DNA from: Phytoseiulus persimilis
Taxonomy: Eukaryota > Arthropoda > Arachnida > Mesostigmata > Phytoseiidae
Assembly: GCA_037576195.1 (NCBI GenBank)
Contig: CM075103.1
Location: forward strand, 7,874,001-7,938,000
Length of the DNA: 64,000 nucleotides
Reading direction: 5' to 3'
Shown: positions 1 through 12,744 of the stretch, piece after piece
How the letters are laid out: every line of letters begins with the position of its first letter
Numbering within the stretch: position 1 is the first letter of the stretch
Position numbers and translations under genes: made by a program
The notes under the pieces: model-generated
The model's input: only the letters and a program-made list of their open reading frames with translations
Databases searched by the model: none
What the model was told of the DNA's origin: nothing

Positions 1-3000
1 CCGTTGCCAGCTTGTATGAAACGATATTGCTCCGTACAGCATCTAGGTGGGTTCAGCACCCGACGCGCGACGCCACCTTATAATCAATCTGGAGCCTTGG
101 TAGCCGTCTTCTCGGCTTTGGTAGAGCCGCGGCTCGAACCCCAAGGGGCCGACAAACAGACCGGGAAACCAGGATGAGAGCTTGAGAGCGAATGGAGAGG
201 AGGACGTAATGAAGGCGGAACGTCCTGTAGAGCACTAGAAAGAGACGTGAAAGGCAAAATCGTGGAAGTGAGCTGGGGGGGGGGGGAGGGGGACAGAATG
301 GAGCAGTCATGATACGCTGCGAAAAATGAAGGAAACTGAGTGGAACTCGCGACTCGGACATACTCGATATGGGAGGGAGAGAAGGTCGGGCAGGACGAAG
401 AGGGAATATGAGGAACAGGCACAGAACCGAGACGGGTCGGTAGAGGTTGGACCGAAACCGGGTGACGTCGTCGAAATCGTGATGATGCAATCCGAGCGGC
501 TTGGGAGATTATTACGATTCGAGCCGGCCGGAGTTTCGACACGATTTTCAATTGGAAACTTGATTGGACGACTCGTCAATCTCTCGCGTTGCATTAGATG
601 GATCCCACTCCCTCCTCTATCCCTTGTTGCTCTCCCACTGCTCCCAGCGTCCGTTTGTAGTCCGGCCCGTCAATCTGGACATCTGTGCGTCTGAGAGATT
701 GCCGGTCGTCCTATTCAAGCGTCTCGTTCACTCGGCTCCTTTCGGTGCCTCTCGGTCGCCGATCTATTAACTTCCCAGCGGTTGGCTCATCTCTGGGCTC
801 TGACTCGAGCGCACCCTACTGCACCCGATGCTTCAAACGCCACTGTTGGGTTGTAATCAGAGTGCAGTCGATTTGCAAATTAGAGCGGCTGGCCCATTGG
901 AACCGAGCTCAGTGATCAACATTTACTCAAAGGAAAAGCTCTGACTTCCCAGGAAGGAGCGTCAGAGCGAGCTCAAACTTTGCGCGTGAGATGACTTCGA
1001 GTCTGTGACATGACGACCAGCTAAGCCAGTTCGGCACCCGCCCGGGATTAATGGGGAGAATAGTCGAAGGAACTCGAAGTACCGTAAACACGTCAAGAAT
1101 TCATTCCACCGCTTCAGTCCCGACCTCGAGCACGAGGCAGTGTCAATAAGGCGATGCAGATTCGCACGCGCGTTACGGACAAGAATCAACAGCTATACGA
1201 GTCGTACGCTCCCGCGTCGCAACTCATCGGGCTTGACAGGCTCAGAAGGCCCGATACGCAGCACCCGATGCTCTTCGTGGGCGTTGTTGTAGTCATTGCG
1301 CACCGGGCGAGTTGGTCAGATGGGAGAAGAAGAAGTTTCTGCTCCCGGTAAAGAGACGCCCTGACGAAGGAAGGGCGAGCGGAAAGTGGATGGCGAAGAG
1401 AATTTTCCACATTCCGCCCTTGTAACTCGAACGTCCCGAGCGGATCCAATCCATCCTCTTGTCTACAAACACATTGACCCCAGCACACGACGCTGAGTTC
1501 CGGTCAGGGCAGACGTCAGCGCCGCGTCTCTTTGGGGACTGTGGCGAGGTGCTCAGTTCGCGTGAATTCACCTCTCGAGCTCACAGTTTCCGCCCCAACG
1601 AGGCAGAGGCATGCCTGATCGTCACTGATTGGATATGACTTCATGGGTGTGATGCAACTGCTCGGATTCACCCGCTGAGAGGGGAAATACTCTGGATTGG
1701 GCTGTCGGAGATCGCAGCAGTTCCGTCGTATGCGTGGGAAGCTTCGCACTGTCTTCCCGCAGACGAACGTACGACAAACTGAGGGAAACACTCGTATGGA
1801 TCCACTTTCCCATCAATTCTGGTCTCACTAGCCGCTTTTCGTGCCCCCGTCACTAGGCTTTCTAGGAAGTGCTTCATAATAGGTTTCTGACTCGATTTCC
1901 TCAGGAATTTCACCTTTCGCCATTCGCCTCCATTCTGCTTCACAGGCAATGCTAAGAACACTGCGCCGGTCCTGATGAGGAGGTAATTGATGAGGTCTTG
2001 CGAGGAGGACGATCCATTGTCGCCTGAACAGAGACTCACTCTTCGCCTACTGGTCTGGAGTCCTTCCCCAAATCACCGGCGAATCTTGATGATGAGAGCC
2101 TGGTCATGTTCGACCACCACTCGAAACAGTCGAACGTGGGTTATCTCAGCGTGGGAAGCGCATGGTATGATGGGCTGAGTTGGAATGATGATTCCAATAA
2201 CTGGTTTCAGCCTTGCTGAGTAGGTCACAGAACTCCCAAAGATCGAAAACATGCTAACCGATCCCCATAAGCTCCTCGGACTCCATTATGAAACCTTTTG
2301 GTCAACACAATTGGAAAACCTGGAGCCGATACCGACCAGTCGAGCACCGCTGACTCATTTGGATCAAAAGTCGAATTCCCACATTTTCTCCACAGGAATC
2401 GCTCCGGTTTGTCGGTACAACGCTTCGCTCAATCAGATTATTGTACCACGAGCGCGATTTCTTTCAGTGAGAAATTGAAGAGTTCCCGCAGCCAGGAGCA
2501 CAGAGCACGAGACCCGCTCACTTTGTGGACTTGTGAATTCCAAGGACCTTAAAATCGGCATGCTGACGGCGGCGTCGCGCGTCACATGTTGGAGATGATA
2601 TCCAGTGCTACTCTTTGCCTACTTCCTACTAGTGGAATCTGATGCAGAGATCGGAAATGAGGAGCGAGACGAGGAGAACTCTGTCACCATGCATGAGGCT
2701 GACCGCAGTGAGCAGCGACTCCGGCTGTTTTGCATGCGGGATCCTGAGGAATGTAGTGCTGCATTAGGTATTGCGCCTCGAAAACGATGACCTTGAGCCA
2801 CTGCCTCTTGATCTCGCAACAAAAATAGATCGAATCCTGCCGCAAATCCACCATCAGAGTGATGCTACCCTGTTTCCCGGTTCATCGAATAAGCAGGGTC
2901 CGGAACTGATGCGTACCGATTGGCCAGAGCCCACTGTACACTTTGAAATGTCTCAAAACGAAACCGCTCAGTATCCTTTATCTATTTCCGTCTGCTTTTC

Positions 3001-6000
3001 AGCAAACGTGCCTTCTACGATGTATACCACGCCAAAATGGGGGTCACCATATAACTATCATGAACAATACTAAGCGGTAGCTGACTGATAATAGATTCCA
3101 GCAAACATACTTGTGAGGGGACCCGGATGACGAGCAGATAAGCTTGGAACGAAAGCTTTGACAACTGAATGCGCCCGAGTGGAGAGGAGAACTTGGAGGG
3201 GAAAGTGAGCAGGAACGGAGACAGACGGACAGACTGCAATATAGCTCAGTGCGCTGCTGGGCGAACCGCGTTGCAGGGCGCATGACGGGGTGGGGCGATT
3301 CGGTGGAGCGTTAACTGAACAGATAAACAAGGATTTTCCGGCTTTTTCCCCCTTCTTTAATGGGGAGACTAATCCGGGAAATGGTTGCATTGCCAGTAAT
3401 CGTACAAGTAGTCGATCCGTCGCTCATTGAGTCGATAGATACCCGAGCCGGCTGCAGCGACAGCAGCTCACAACGAGGTATCAACTGACGCTGTGGATGG
3501 TTGGCAAGCTCCAAATCTTACGACCCAGACCGAGCTATCTTTAGATTCTCCAGGCTCAGTTCGTATCTTATCATCAGTAAAGTCCTAAATCTTAGCTCCG
3601 TGAATCAAGACTCCTGTATTCTGCTGATGACGTAATAGCAATCCTGAGTCTGTGATTCGAAACTTCCATGGGAGTCTGTGCCAACGGTTTTTCCCTTTAA
3701 AGGATCTCCTAATCGAGTGAAATAGGTCGAATGAGAGCTTCGACAAGACAATTATGATTCTTCGTTAATCGAGTCTAAAACAAGATGGCCGCTCAAACTC
3801 AGTCTCATTGGAAAGAGTGACAGGTTCCGAAAACTGATCAGCCGGCCCGTTGTGAGAGCTTCGTTGCAAGCCAGACTCCAAAAAACTCCGCTCCTCGAAT
3901 CCTGAATCTCATCTTCCCATGTCGGTCTTTTGGAGGAACACGGTTTCTTTCGCTTTCAAGAACCTACCCCTCGCACTCCCGGTTCGAGGCGTCACGTTTT
4001 AATATCGAGATATAATAGGACACGTCCCTAATATTCTGAAAGGATGAATGATTCCGACAAGGACCATTTTTCAGAGAAGACTTTTCGGAGTTGATGACCA
4101 CGAGCTCTGGGGGCGAGAGGGGCTGCGAGCCACGGAACGATGTTGAGTGTTGGCGGCAGTGTTAAGCGATACCCTCGGGGGAGGTGGAAGCGTGCGGAAG
4201 AGGGGAAGGGGCGGGACCGGCGGACTGCCGGCCGTCTCCACGGTCCACGCCGGTGTGGTCCGCTGTTATAGACTACAGGAAGCCCGGAATTCATAAATCG
4301 CAGAGAATTTATGAACTTCCCCTGATGTCAACAACACTTTTGAACACCGCTGAAGCAAGCACTATTATTCAGCCGCAGAGTAGATTCAATGTGGCCTGCT
4401 CCGGCTCTCTCGTAGGCTTTTAAGCCGCCGACCCAATCGTGTCCCCGAGCCTATCAGGAAGCCTCGCACACTGCAGAGTGGATGTTCATCCCCCACGCGC
4501 ATGGCGCTCACTGAACTTTTTTGAGCACGCTAATGGTATTTTGTAAGATCAAAAACCTCCATGAGTTACAGCCACGCCTCATCCGTTCTTCCCCGTAACT
4601 ATGCTTCTGCATCAAAGTGATTCTATCTTGCCTCGAAATAATTTGATCAGTGAGTAGAACTTGAAAAATCAACTCGAATTCGGCTTTTTGAGATACCAAT
4701 CATCGTCCAGACGCCAAATACTCAAGACTTGCAAATCTTCTCGGTGGATCGTGTTTCCTCCAGAGTCGGACCAGCCTGTAATTCTCCCGCCGGGGCTTGG
4801 ACCGTATAGCTTCAGCTCCGGAGACACTGAAGAAGATGTCCTCGAGAGATTTTCAAGTGCACCGAGCTGTTTATTCAACTTTGGTTCAGTGGTTTCGCTC
4901 TCGGAGGCGACGAGCGAACAAACAGGGCGGTCCATGTGGCTACACGCCGCGCGAGGAGCAGGATATGCCATCCGTACCTGTCTTGAAATGGGTGTTGAAA
5001 CAGGAGGCAAACATGGACTGAGTATACACTCCGGAGCCACTCACAGGCATCGCTATCGTGAGTCCACAGGAAGCTTCAGCCGTCGTCAGTGCTCACTAGG
5101 ACCAGGCTGTTCGCCATTGGGTCTGGGGACATCACGGGGAATGGGTAGCGCTGTTCGGGGCATAATGATCTTTGTGGGGGCGAGAAGTCGTGCATTTAAT
5201 GAACGACGTTAGCACCTGATGTTACGTGCGAATCTATCAAGCGTGTAGTTGTTGCTCGTGCAATTCCCCGTGTTTCTCGCTCGCCCGCTTCTCTATCGGC
5301 TTGTCCACCTGGCACCCAGGAGTCACTTGAGGTTGATTATCGGAAGCAGGAGCGCACAACAGCAACACACACGTACTCATTGAATCGTCGTTCTATCGAC
5401 TTCGGAAGGAACATACCACGTTTTTCCCATGCGGGACGGGGAAGAACTTGTTGCCCTGTATTATAACATGAGAATGCGATTTGTGAGAAAATCAGAATAG
5501 TCGCCGTAAGCAAGACATTCGAGCAGAACAGCCAGAGATGGCTCCGGCGGAACGTTACGAGTTCTGTGGCGACCCACACCTTTCCGCAGCTCGGGTCACT
5601 AATCAGATCATTCAGCGATTCTGCGTCTCACGCGGGACCCCTGAAGAGTGGGAGAACTGCTAGGCCGTTCAAGTACCGACGATGGCGCAGAACGATTGTG
5701 AATGAGGAGCTCTCCTTCCGAAAACTTCGGTGCCGATCGCGAATCACTCTGGAATCTGACGCCAGAATGAAAATTCAGGGGTTGACTTTTTTTCTTGGTG
5801 TCCACACATTTAGATTGTGGAAACATCGGCGCAGATTTTAAAATATTCCGAATATCACAGATGCGATGGGTATCATCGCTGATCACGAGGAGAGAGTTCC
5901 GCTTCCGGAAGCGAAGCCGCACTCATTACGTCTCGGACTCCAAACTGAAAAATCCCTCTTATGTTGTCCCGATGATCAACTGATAGGCACAGGGAAATCC

Positions 6001-6114
6001 GCCACTACACTGTGAAGTGCCCGAGTTGTGGCTCGACTCACGAAAGCGTCGTGATCTCTGAAATAACCCCAGAAATCTCGTTGGGATGTGTAGTCGATGA
6101 AACTCCCGAGGCAT
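1..6114. other. No supported gene
   Basis: Only short, overlapping open frames on both strands, none resembling a known protein. A G12 run lies at 275-286 next to a purine-rich stretch. Confidence 0.6.
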
Positions 6115-6270
6115 CGGACCCGGGTACTCGAGGCTAGGCCTCCGGTGCCCGACAACCGATTTAGAACGTTCATCCCGGTGCCGATTCGACCATATTTCTT
6201 GCAGTCTGTGGACCCGGTTCCACGAGTAATCACCCGGTTCCCGATGCCTGGGTATTTCCGACCCCTATCC
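6115..6270. repeat. Degenerate CCCGGT-rich low-complexity stretch
   Basis: Five loosely spaced variants of the motif CCCGGT(T/G)CC and its complement occur in about 155 bases (for example at 6117, 6147, 6174, 6220 and 6235). On the minus strand they give a Gly/Thr-rich frame (5976-6272) that is probably not a gene. It abuts dispersed-repeat copy 1 and might belong to the same insertion. Confidence 0.4.
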
Positions 6271-6338
6271 ATGAGTCAGAAAAGGCGCAAACCTGTAAAC
6301 GGAGCCTGCCAGAATGATATTAGCGGGAAGGCCTGTTC

Positions 6339-6572
6339 CGAGACGAGACAGGAGCGTCTGCTTCTGGAAGAGCACGGGAATCGATCCACTCGATCACGAG
6401 TCGATCAAGCCTGGTTCAGATCTTAACCGATCCACCGGAAGATGTGGTTCGTGCTGCATCTGGTCGTCACGACTCAGAGTCAGAGATTTTGGGATTCGAA
6501 CCCGTATCCGAGGATTTGCGCCCTCTTCTCGACTCGTGTACTCGGACTCGTGGATTGCTGCGACCCCTACTC
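6339..6572 (+). repeat. Dispersed repeat, copy 1 (SINE-like candidate)
   Basis: This segment aligns over its whole length with the reverse complement of 59405-59632. Shared blocks include GAGAC(G/A)GA, GGAATCGAT, GTCGATCAAGCCT, GGATTCGAACCCG(T/C)ATCCGAG, the GCGCCCTC block and TTGCTGCGACCC versus TTCTGCGACCC. The reverse complement of the central block, GGGTTCGAATCCC, has the form of a tRNA T-arm or Pol III B box. That hints at a tRNA-derived SINE lying in minus orientation here, but no convincing A box at the expected distance was found. Confidence 0.8.
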
Positions 6573-9500
6573 ACAAATTCGGGTTGAAGACTCGGTTCTT
6601 AGTTTTTTGAAATCGGAATCGGCATCCTTTCCGATTTTTTTCTTCGGAAAATCGATTCCCAAGTTCCGATATGAGAGTATTTCGAGAGAGGCATTGGGAA
6701 AGAAATGGTACGTTCACTTGGTACCGTTATGGCCACATCAGCCATCCTACAAACTTGCTCCGGAATTGAAAATCCTGATCTCAGCTTCCAGACACGACTC
6801 TCGGAAGTTCCCGGGAATCGATACATGGGGAGCTGAGCCACAGCCTTCAGAAATCATTCCAACTTACATACGTTCGATATTTCTGATCTCTAATCGTCCG
6901 AAATAACTGTGAAGAAATGTGACTTTGCCAGGCGTTATGTCGGCGTCATGTTCATCCATGTGACGAGTTCCGACGACTTCATATTGTGACCTGCGAAAAA
7001 GTTGCCACGTTTCGCGCCCCCGCTTCCGCTGTCACTCCTGGATGGAACGTCCGAGTGCGCCCAAGTTTACTCTTGACCTGGAGTCCGTACTCCGAATCAT
7101 GATTCCAGAATTTCTTCTCCCATCTGTGATGAAGTATACACTGCAAAAACGCGAAATCGCCAATTCCCATCCGCTGTGCTCATTCGGTGTCTTTCCCAGA
7201 GATGTTCCACTGTGCTTCACTACAATGAAAGTTGCTATTCACATCCAGAACTCCATTCCGGTGCGATTCATTTCTCGGAAGAGCCCAGCCAGCAGCGAAT
7301 TCACAAAATTCTAGGGAATCGATTTTAGAGAGCTGATCATGCTGAGGAGCGTAGACCACTCGGTTAGAGAGTTTCGGTTTTGGGAGGATCAGGACACTCC
7401 CGGCACATGATCATCTGGAGGAACTCCAGGCAGCGTGAGAACAGCGTATCCGTAGCTCTCATTATTCGGGGGATGAGGAAAGCCCCATTTTTAGGGAAAG
7501 GAATCTCGAGTATCCTGGAATCCTCCGATTCCCGAGCCCTTGGTAAGCACTGGCTGGTTCTGTAGGGTCGGCGAGAGACCCGTTCCAAAGCAATGTTCAT
7601 GCGGTGCTAATGTAGTTTCTGATCGAATTTGGATCATGCTCGGAGTCCTCATCCGCAACGCAGAGCTGGAGAAATAATTCGAAAGCATGCGAACGTTTCC
7701 GTAACACCGAAGGCTCATTACTCCTTCGGATCCTTTCCGATCAGTACAGGAGTCACGCACATCGATTCCACGAGGTCCATTCTGAGCAGTTCAGCGATTC
7801 TGGCGAAAATTGCGGCATCCCGAGCTTCCTGCGAACGGACGTCGCCACATAGTTCTAAAGATGGAAGTATCAGATGCGGCATTTCGCTACAGGTCAACTC
7901 CTCGTCGCTGAAGAATGAGATCATCCAGGATCGCGTGCCTCGTTCGGGCACAACCGAAAAACACGGCTGGGATATCTTGCAGAAGAATGTCCTATTCCAG
8001 TTTGATGTCCATCCGGTTTCTGTACGGTTTCGCAAGACAAGGCGTGCGCCTGTCTTTCTCGATAATTTGACTGAAGCACACGGACTGAGAATTCGGCGGC
8101 GCTTGCTCTCGCTTTCTAACTCAGGGAAGAGGCGGTCGTGTCTCACACTGCCGGGAGCAAAAAAAAAATGTTTCAACGCGTCTGAATTCGAGTCGACCTG
8201 CTTTCAGTATCTGTGTTCCGATGCCCATGAATCATCAAGCCTCCCCCTGTATCGACACCTGTGTCCGGGTACCTGTGTCAACATTGATAGCGGAGTGCAA
8301 TACGCTCCCTCGCACCGGACTTTGAGATTGGCCGCCAGGATCCCTCTATTTGGAAGCTATGGAAGGCCACCAAGAGTTATTTTGAGCGCCTCAAACGACT
8401 GCCTGTATCCCCTTCCGCGGAGAACGTGTATCCACTCGGTCTCTTTCATGAAGTTCTTCTGACGTTTGACTTGAGTGTTCGCAAGCTAATGAGAACCATC
8501 CGTCTTTGCTCGTTTGGATATGTCATCGAGGAGCGTTTCCGCGACGCGCGGGTGCTCAGGTTGGGATGCTGTGAGCTTTAGCGGGAGGACGATGAGGTGC
8601 GATGAGGAGGCCATTATCAGGGCGGGAGGAGACTCCCGCCAGCCGAACCGACGACTCAATAATGAGGCTTTGAGGCCGTAGCCGTCGCCGCAATGATGGA
8701 TGAGAGAGCTGCATCCAGCGAGCCTGCGTCATCACTCACAGAGTGAGAGAATAAACTCCGCGACCGAGAAGAATATAAACATTGAGGATAAAGAAGTAAT
8801 CAAACACAGAGACAGGTGCGCTCGACTCCCATGGGTCGCATCACCCCACTATATAACCATTACGTCTAATTCTACTGCTGGTCGACCACCGACCCCACGC
8901 GCCATGTCTTTAGTTTTCCTCTTTATTTCCCTTTGTCCCAGCCAAAGTTGTGGTTAATTTGCTTCCGACGGAGCGCACAACCAGCGCTCCTGTCTCCCCC
9001 CGAACTCTCGCTCACTCTTACTCGCCCAAATTGAGTGCGGATCGAAAAATTCAGCATTGGTTGACTTAGCCCTGAGAGTCGCACTCTCCGAGCTCAGGAT
9101 GCAGTCTGATTGCTAGTCTGAGTCATTGGAGGCTTTTCGCCGCGGCGCGACTCCGACTCGATCGTTTCCATTTTCGATGCTTCTCCTTCGGAATTCCCCG
9201 ATTCCTCTGTGGAATGTTCACAGCATAACGTGCTTTCGATGGACTCCAGGCGGTTGCGTTACCAGAGGGCTGGGGTGCTCCTGACTCCGATAGGGAACAG
9301 CGAAATCTGCCTCGGAAACGTGAAAGAGGAGGACAGATGGCAGTCCATGTCTCTTGTGACGAACTTCATCCCCCTTTCCAGGAGAAGACCGCCACGGTTT
9401 GGAGATATTGCGAGCATGCGCGGCGGAATCTATTGTGTTCATCCCGTAGTTGCAATGCGTGACACCTGCATTTCTCCGGCTACGGCAAAAAGCCGACCGG

Positions 9501-12277
9501 AAAGAATTATTCCCGACGTCGGCCTTTACCGAGCGAGAGGCAGACATTTGCAAGCTTGAGGAAACTCAATGAGTTCGTATCGTGTCCTCGACCCTGGTTG
9601 ATATCACGCCCTACTCATCGCTCCGTCGATCGATGCATCCTTCCGGATGTGCGAACAACGGCATGCTGATCAGTTATCAAAAATGAGACTTCAGAGTTCG
9701 AGCAAAATGTTATCGTTAGAGCCTGTGAGTTCCGGCATCGTCCATCAGGCTCTATCCGCCGATCCATGGATTCATGAGTGGGGAAAGGTCAATGATCTCT
9801 TATCGCAGAGCGAACTACGACTTTCAACTATCTAACACTCTTTTCTTCCTGTGTGGACAGATGGAGGTGTTCAAATGAATAATGCCTGAAATCCAGGACT
9901 CATATGCTCTCCCTCAAACTTCATGTGTCGGGAGCTCTTCCAAGGAGACGCATTAACCAATGTTGAACGAATCCTCGCTAGCTTTTCAACTGATCTGTTA
10001 TGCAGTTTCATTGAGGTACCTATTCTCTGTGAGCCGGATTCGTCCGAATCGTTGATGTGACTCGATCTCTGCCACTGGATACATAGTCCCAATCTTGGCG
10101 TATTTGTCAATGATGGAGAAGTCACGTCCGGTCAGAGTACCGGGCGAGCAACACAAAAATATCGATGGCTGTATGAAGCCATCAAGTGCAAGTTCGCGAC
10201 TCGCCGGAGTGGTCGACAGTGCTGAGAAATGGTTCCCGATATAAAAGAAACAGAACGTGAGTCAGAAAAACAGAAGGGGAACAAGGAGTCGGCCAGAGGA
10301 GCCAAAAACGAGGTTTCCAGTATTTTTTGTACAAGACGACCTTAAAACGAGGCTTACAGCTGTTGCCTCAGTTTCTTTCCCGGACCGCGGCTGGTTCCGG
10401 AGCGGCTCATATCGGATCCCAACGGATCGGTCTGATCTATGGCGAGCTCACTGAACGGCTGGGCTCTGGCGCGTCCGTTTCTTCATCCTTCGCTTCCATC
10501 TTTCCTTTACCAAAGTGAGCCTGCGGCCTTGAATATTAAACTATTTGTTTGAAGACAAACTTTGAATTTGCTAATTCTATTCTCTTGGCGGTCCAAGCCA
10601 TTCTGTATGTATTCAGGTCATGAACTTGCACAAGATGTTGGGAATTCATGCGCTCTGATGTTGGACGGGCTCCAGGGCTTTTCCCTCGAAGCAGCAGGCT
10701 CATATGATCGCCGGATATGGCACAATAGAAGGAAACCGATGGATGTATTCAACATCGGAAGAATCACTAGAAACCCCGGGGCTGATCTCATTAGAGAGGG
10801 GAGTTCCTGTCGGACACGGAGACAGTTGTTTCCAACCAATTTGCGTTTACACTCTCAAATTCGCGTTCTGGGGCGAAGCCTGTGTTTGGGCTTCTTACCT
10901 CCTCAATTTGACAAACACCTGTCCCTCAACTGGGAAATCCTCTTTCGCTCCCGGAGCGGCCACCACAAGCGATATCGGTGCCGGAAGTTTGGTTTCGGTA
11001 TTTTCGCTGTCGTCATCCAGCAGTCAATAAAACTTCCTGGGTACTCCCGCTGCGTTGCGTTCTTCGTATCATAGAAACGCTCCAGTCAGAACACCCGAGA
11101 GAAAAGAGATAGAAGGTAAGCAGTCGCCCCTCTTTCGGTTGAAGCGAGGAACGAAAACCCAGATGAGAGAATATATGGAAGAGACGCTGAGTAATAAGCT
11201 GGACAAGTAATGACGAAAGGGTACGTCGGGGAAGAAAACTCTCGACTGATCTCGTAATTTGAAAAAAAAAGTCGGAGTCCGTTACGAGCTACGACCGTGA
11301 ACTCTCAGACGTAGGAGACACCGTAGGCATTATTCAGGGTATCGGGACATGTAGTGGGAACCATTCCGGCGGCTATGTGTCCATAGACTCTCCGTGACCC
11401 GTGTCTAAAACGTGACCCGAGCTAAATGAAGATTTGCTTTTGGAGGGTTCCCGCGTGCAAAGCTCTTTATTATCGGAAGACGGATATTCGAGAGACTTGA
11501 CGGAAGTCAGGCCAGAACCGCAGAGAACGACGCCTTAGAAGAGTATCCTTTAGCTTTGGTCAGGAATCGCTCGATGTAGAACAGGAGCTCGTTGGTGACG
11601 TATTCGTGGACGATTCGAAACTTTCGTGCTCACGGGAAGCTGGTCCGATCAGCATGAGGCTCCGTATCCAAAAGTATCTCCCCTAGCACACGTTGCGTTA
11701 TCCGATTCCGCCCAATTTGAGCGAAGTTCCGATCTGAGCGGAAGCCAACAGCGGCTGTGGTACTGTGGCTCGCGCTGAAGTTGGGTCCCGGCACTTTTTG
11801 CTGGGACGAATTGCAACTTTGTAAGCTCCCGCCGCTTTCGTCCCGACGAAGACCTGGCTATACACGCTACTCGCTGCGAGGCACCTTGATTCTCGCCTGT
11901 CGGTGGTACCTATATGGCGGAGATACATTCGGAATGAGTTTGAACTATACCAGCGTTTCCCGCACAACTGCTGTCCACTCGAATCGGGGTTCCGCTCGGA
12001 CTTGAAAACGTCCCGCGACCAAAATGAAGCTTCGGTTTGAAAGGTACCGGCGGGTTCTCGAAGCGCCGTACGGTGTACTTCCAACCGAGCTGCGGCTGGG
12101 CATCCGCTGAACTGCGGGAACGACCAAAATGAAGCTTCATGTGGAGACGACGAGAACTCACTCATTCCGGCAAAGTGGAAAAATTCGCGTCAAATTCTAA
12201 GACCTGTCCAAAATACTTGCCATAGCCTGATCGTGACGTCACATCCGGACAGCAACTCCCGTTCCCAAGGCTCATAA
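6573..12277. other. No supported gene apart from the long open frame noted
   Basis: Apart from the 7629-8462 frame I see no element ends, repeats or domains. Confidence 0.6.
7629..8462 (+). other. Longest open frame in the window, 277 codons, unrecognised
   Basis: The frame is open for 277 codons from a TTG at 7629 to the stop at 8460-8462. The opposite strand is also open over 7718-8176 (152 codons), with a protein-like segment (SDEELTCSEMPHLILPSLEL). At near-balanced base composition a frame this long is expected well under once in 64 kb, so one strand could hold an exon. Against that, neither translation resembles a family I know. The + translation is Ser/Arg/Pro-rich, as shadows of repeats often are, and I find no convincing start context or matched splice signals. 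Confidence 0.2.
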
Positions 12278-12744
12278 ACTGCGTCTGATAAGACGCATCC
12301 TACGTCAAAAGATCGAGGAATCATCGAACACATCGATGAAAACAGTAGAGGCAGTCGACTGCTCGCGAATGCCAGAGCGGGATGTTTACAGACTAGGACA
12401 TACAGGTCGAGATACATGAACATCGAAGCGACCTGGAAACGTTGCGGAAAGGAGGACGAAACAATAGAACAGGTGCTCCTCGGATGCGAAGATAACCTAG
12501 ATGCTGAGTGTATATTATAGAAAATACTAGGTCTACACGAAGGGAGCACGCCAAGAATGATATCCGACACCAAGAGAATACTTGAGAGATGGGAACGGAA
12601 AAAGTACCCAGACCGTAAGTCTCAAAGAAAGAATAGCCGCATCGTCGACCAGCTGAGTCATCCTCCCGTATCAAGGGTCTCCCGGTATGTTTGGAATGGA
12701 AATACAGCGTGAAGATGGTCAGTAAACAATCAATCAATGAATCA
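12278..12744 (+). mobile_element. 3' end of a non-LTR retrotransposon (LINE), C-terminal zinc-knuckle region and tail
   Basis: An open frame from 12278 to the stop at 12710-12712 reads as the C-terminus of a LINE polyprotein: SRGSRLLANARAGCLQTRTY, then a cysteine-knuckle segment KRCGKEDETIEQVLLGC, then a Lys/Arg-rich tail with TKRILERWERKK. LINEs known to me from ticks show the same order (an SRGSxLLxxARAG block, a CxxCGxxEETIEHxxLxC knuckle, then TKRRLxxW). Decay: one in-frame TAG at 12518-12520; the first knuckle Cys is replaced by Trp (codon 12434-12436) and the His by Gln (codon 12470-12472), each a single-base change. Just after the stop an ACAATCAATCAATGAATC tract (12726-12743) is the kind of short-repeat 3' tail LINEs carry. 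The 5' part is absent, as in most LINE insertions. Clade (I, R1, Jockey or CR1 group) cannot be fixed by eye. Confidence 0.8.
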
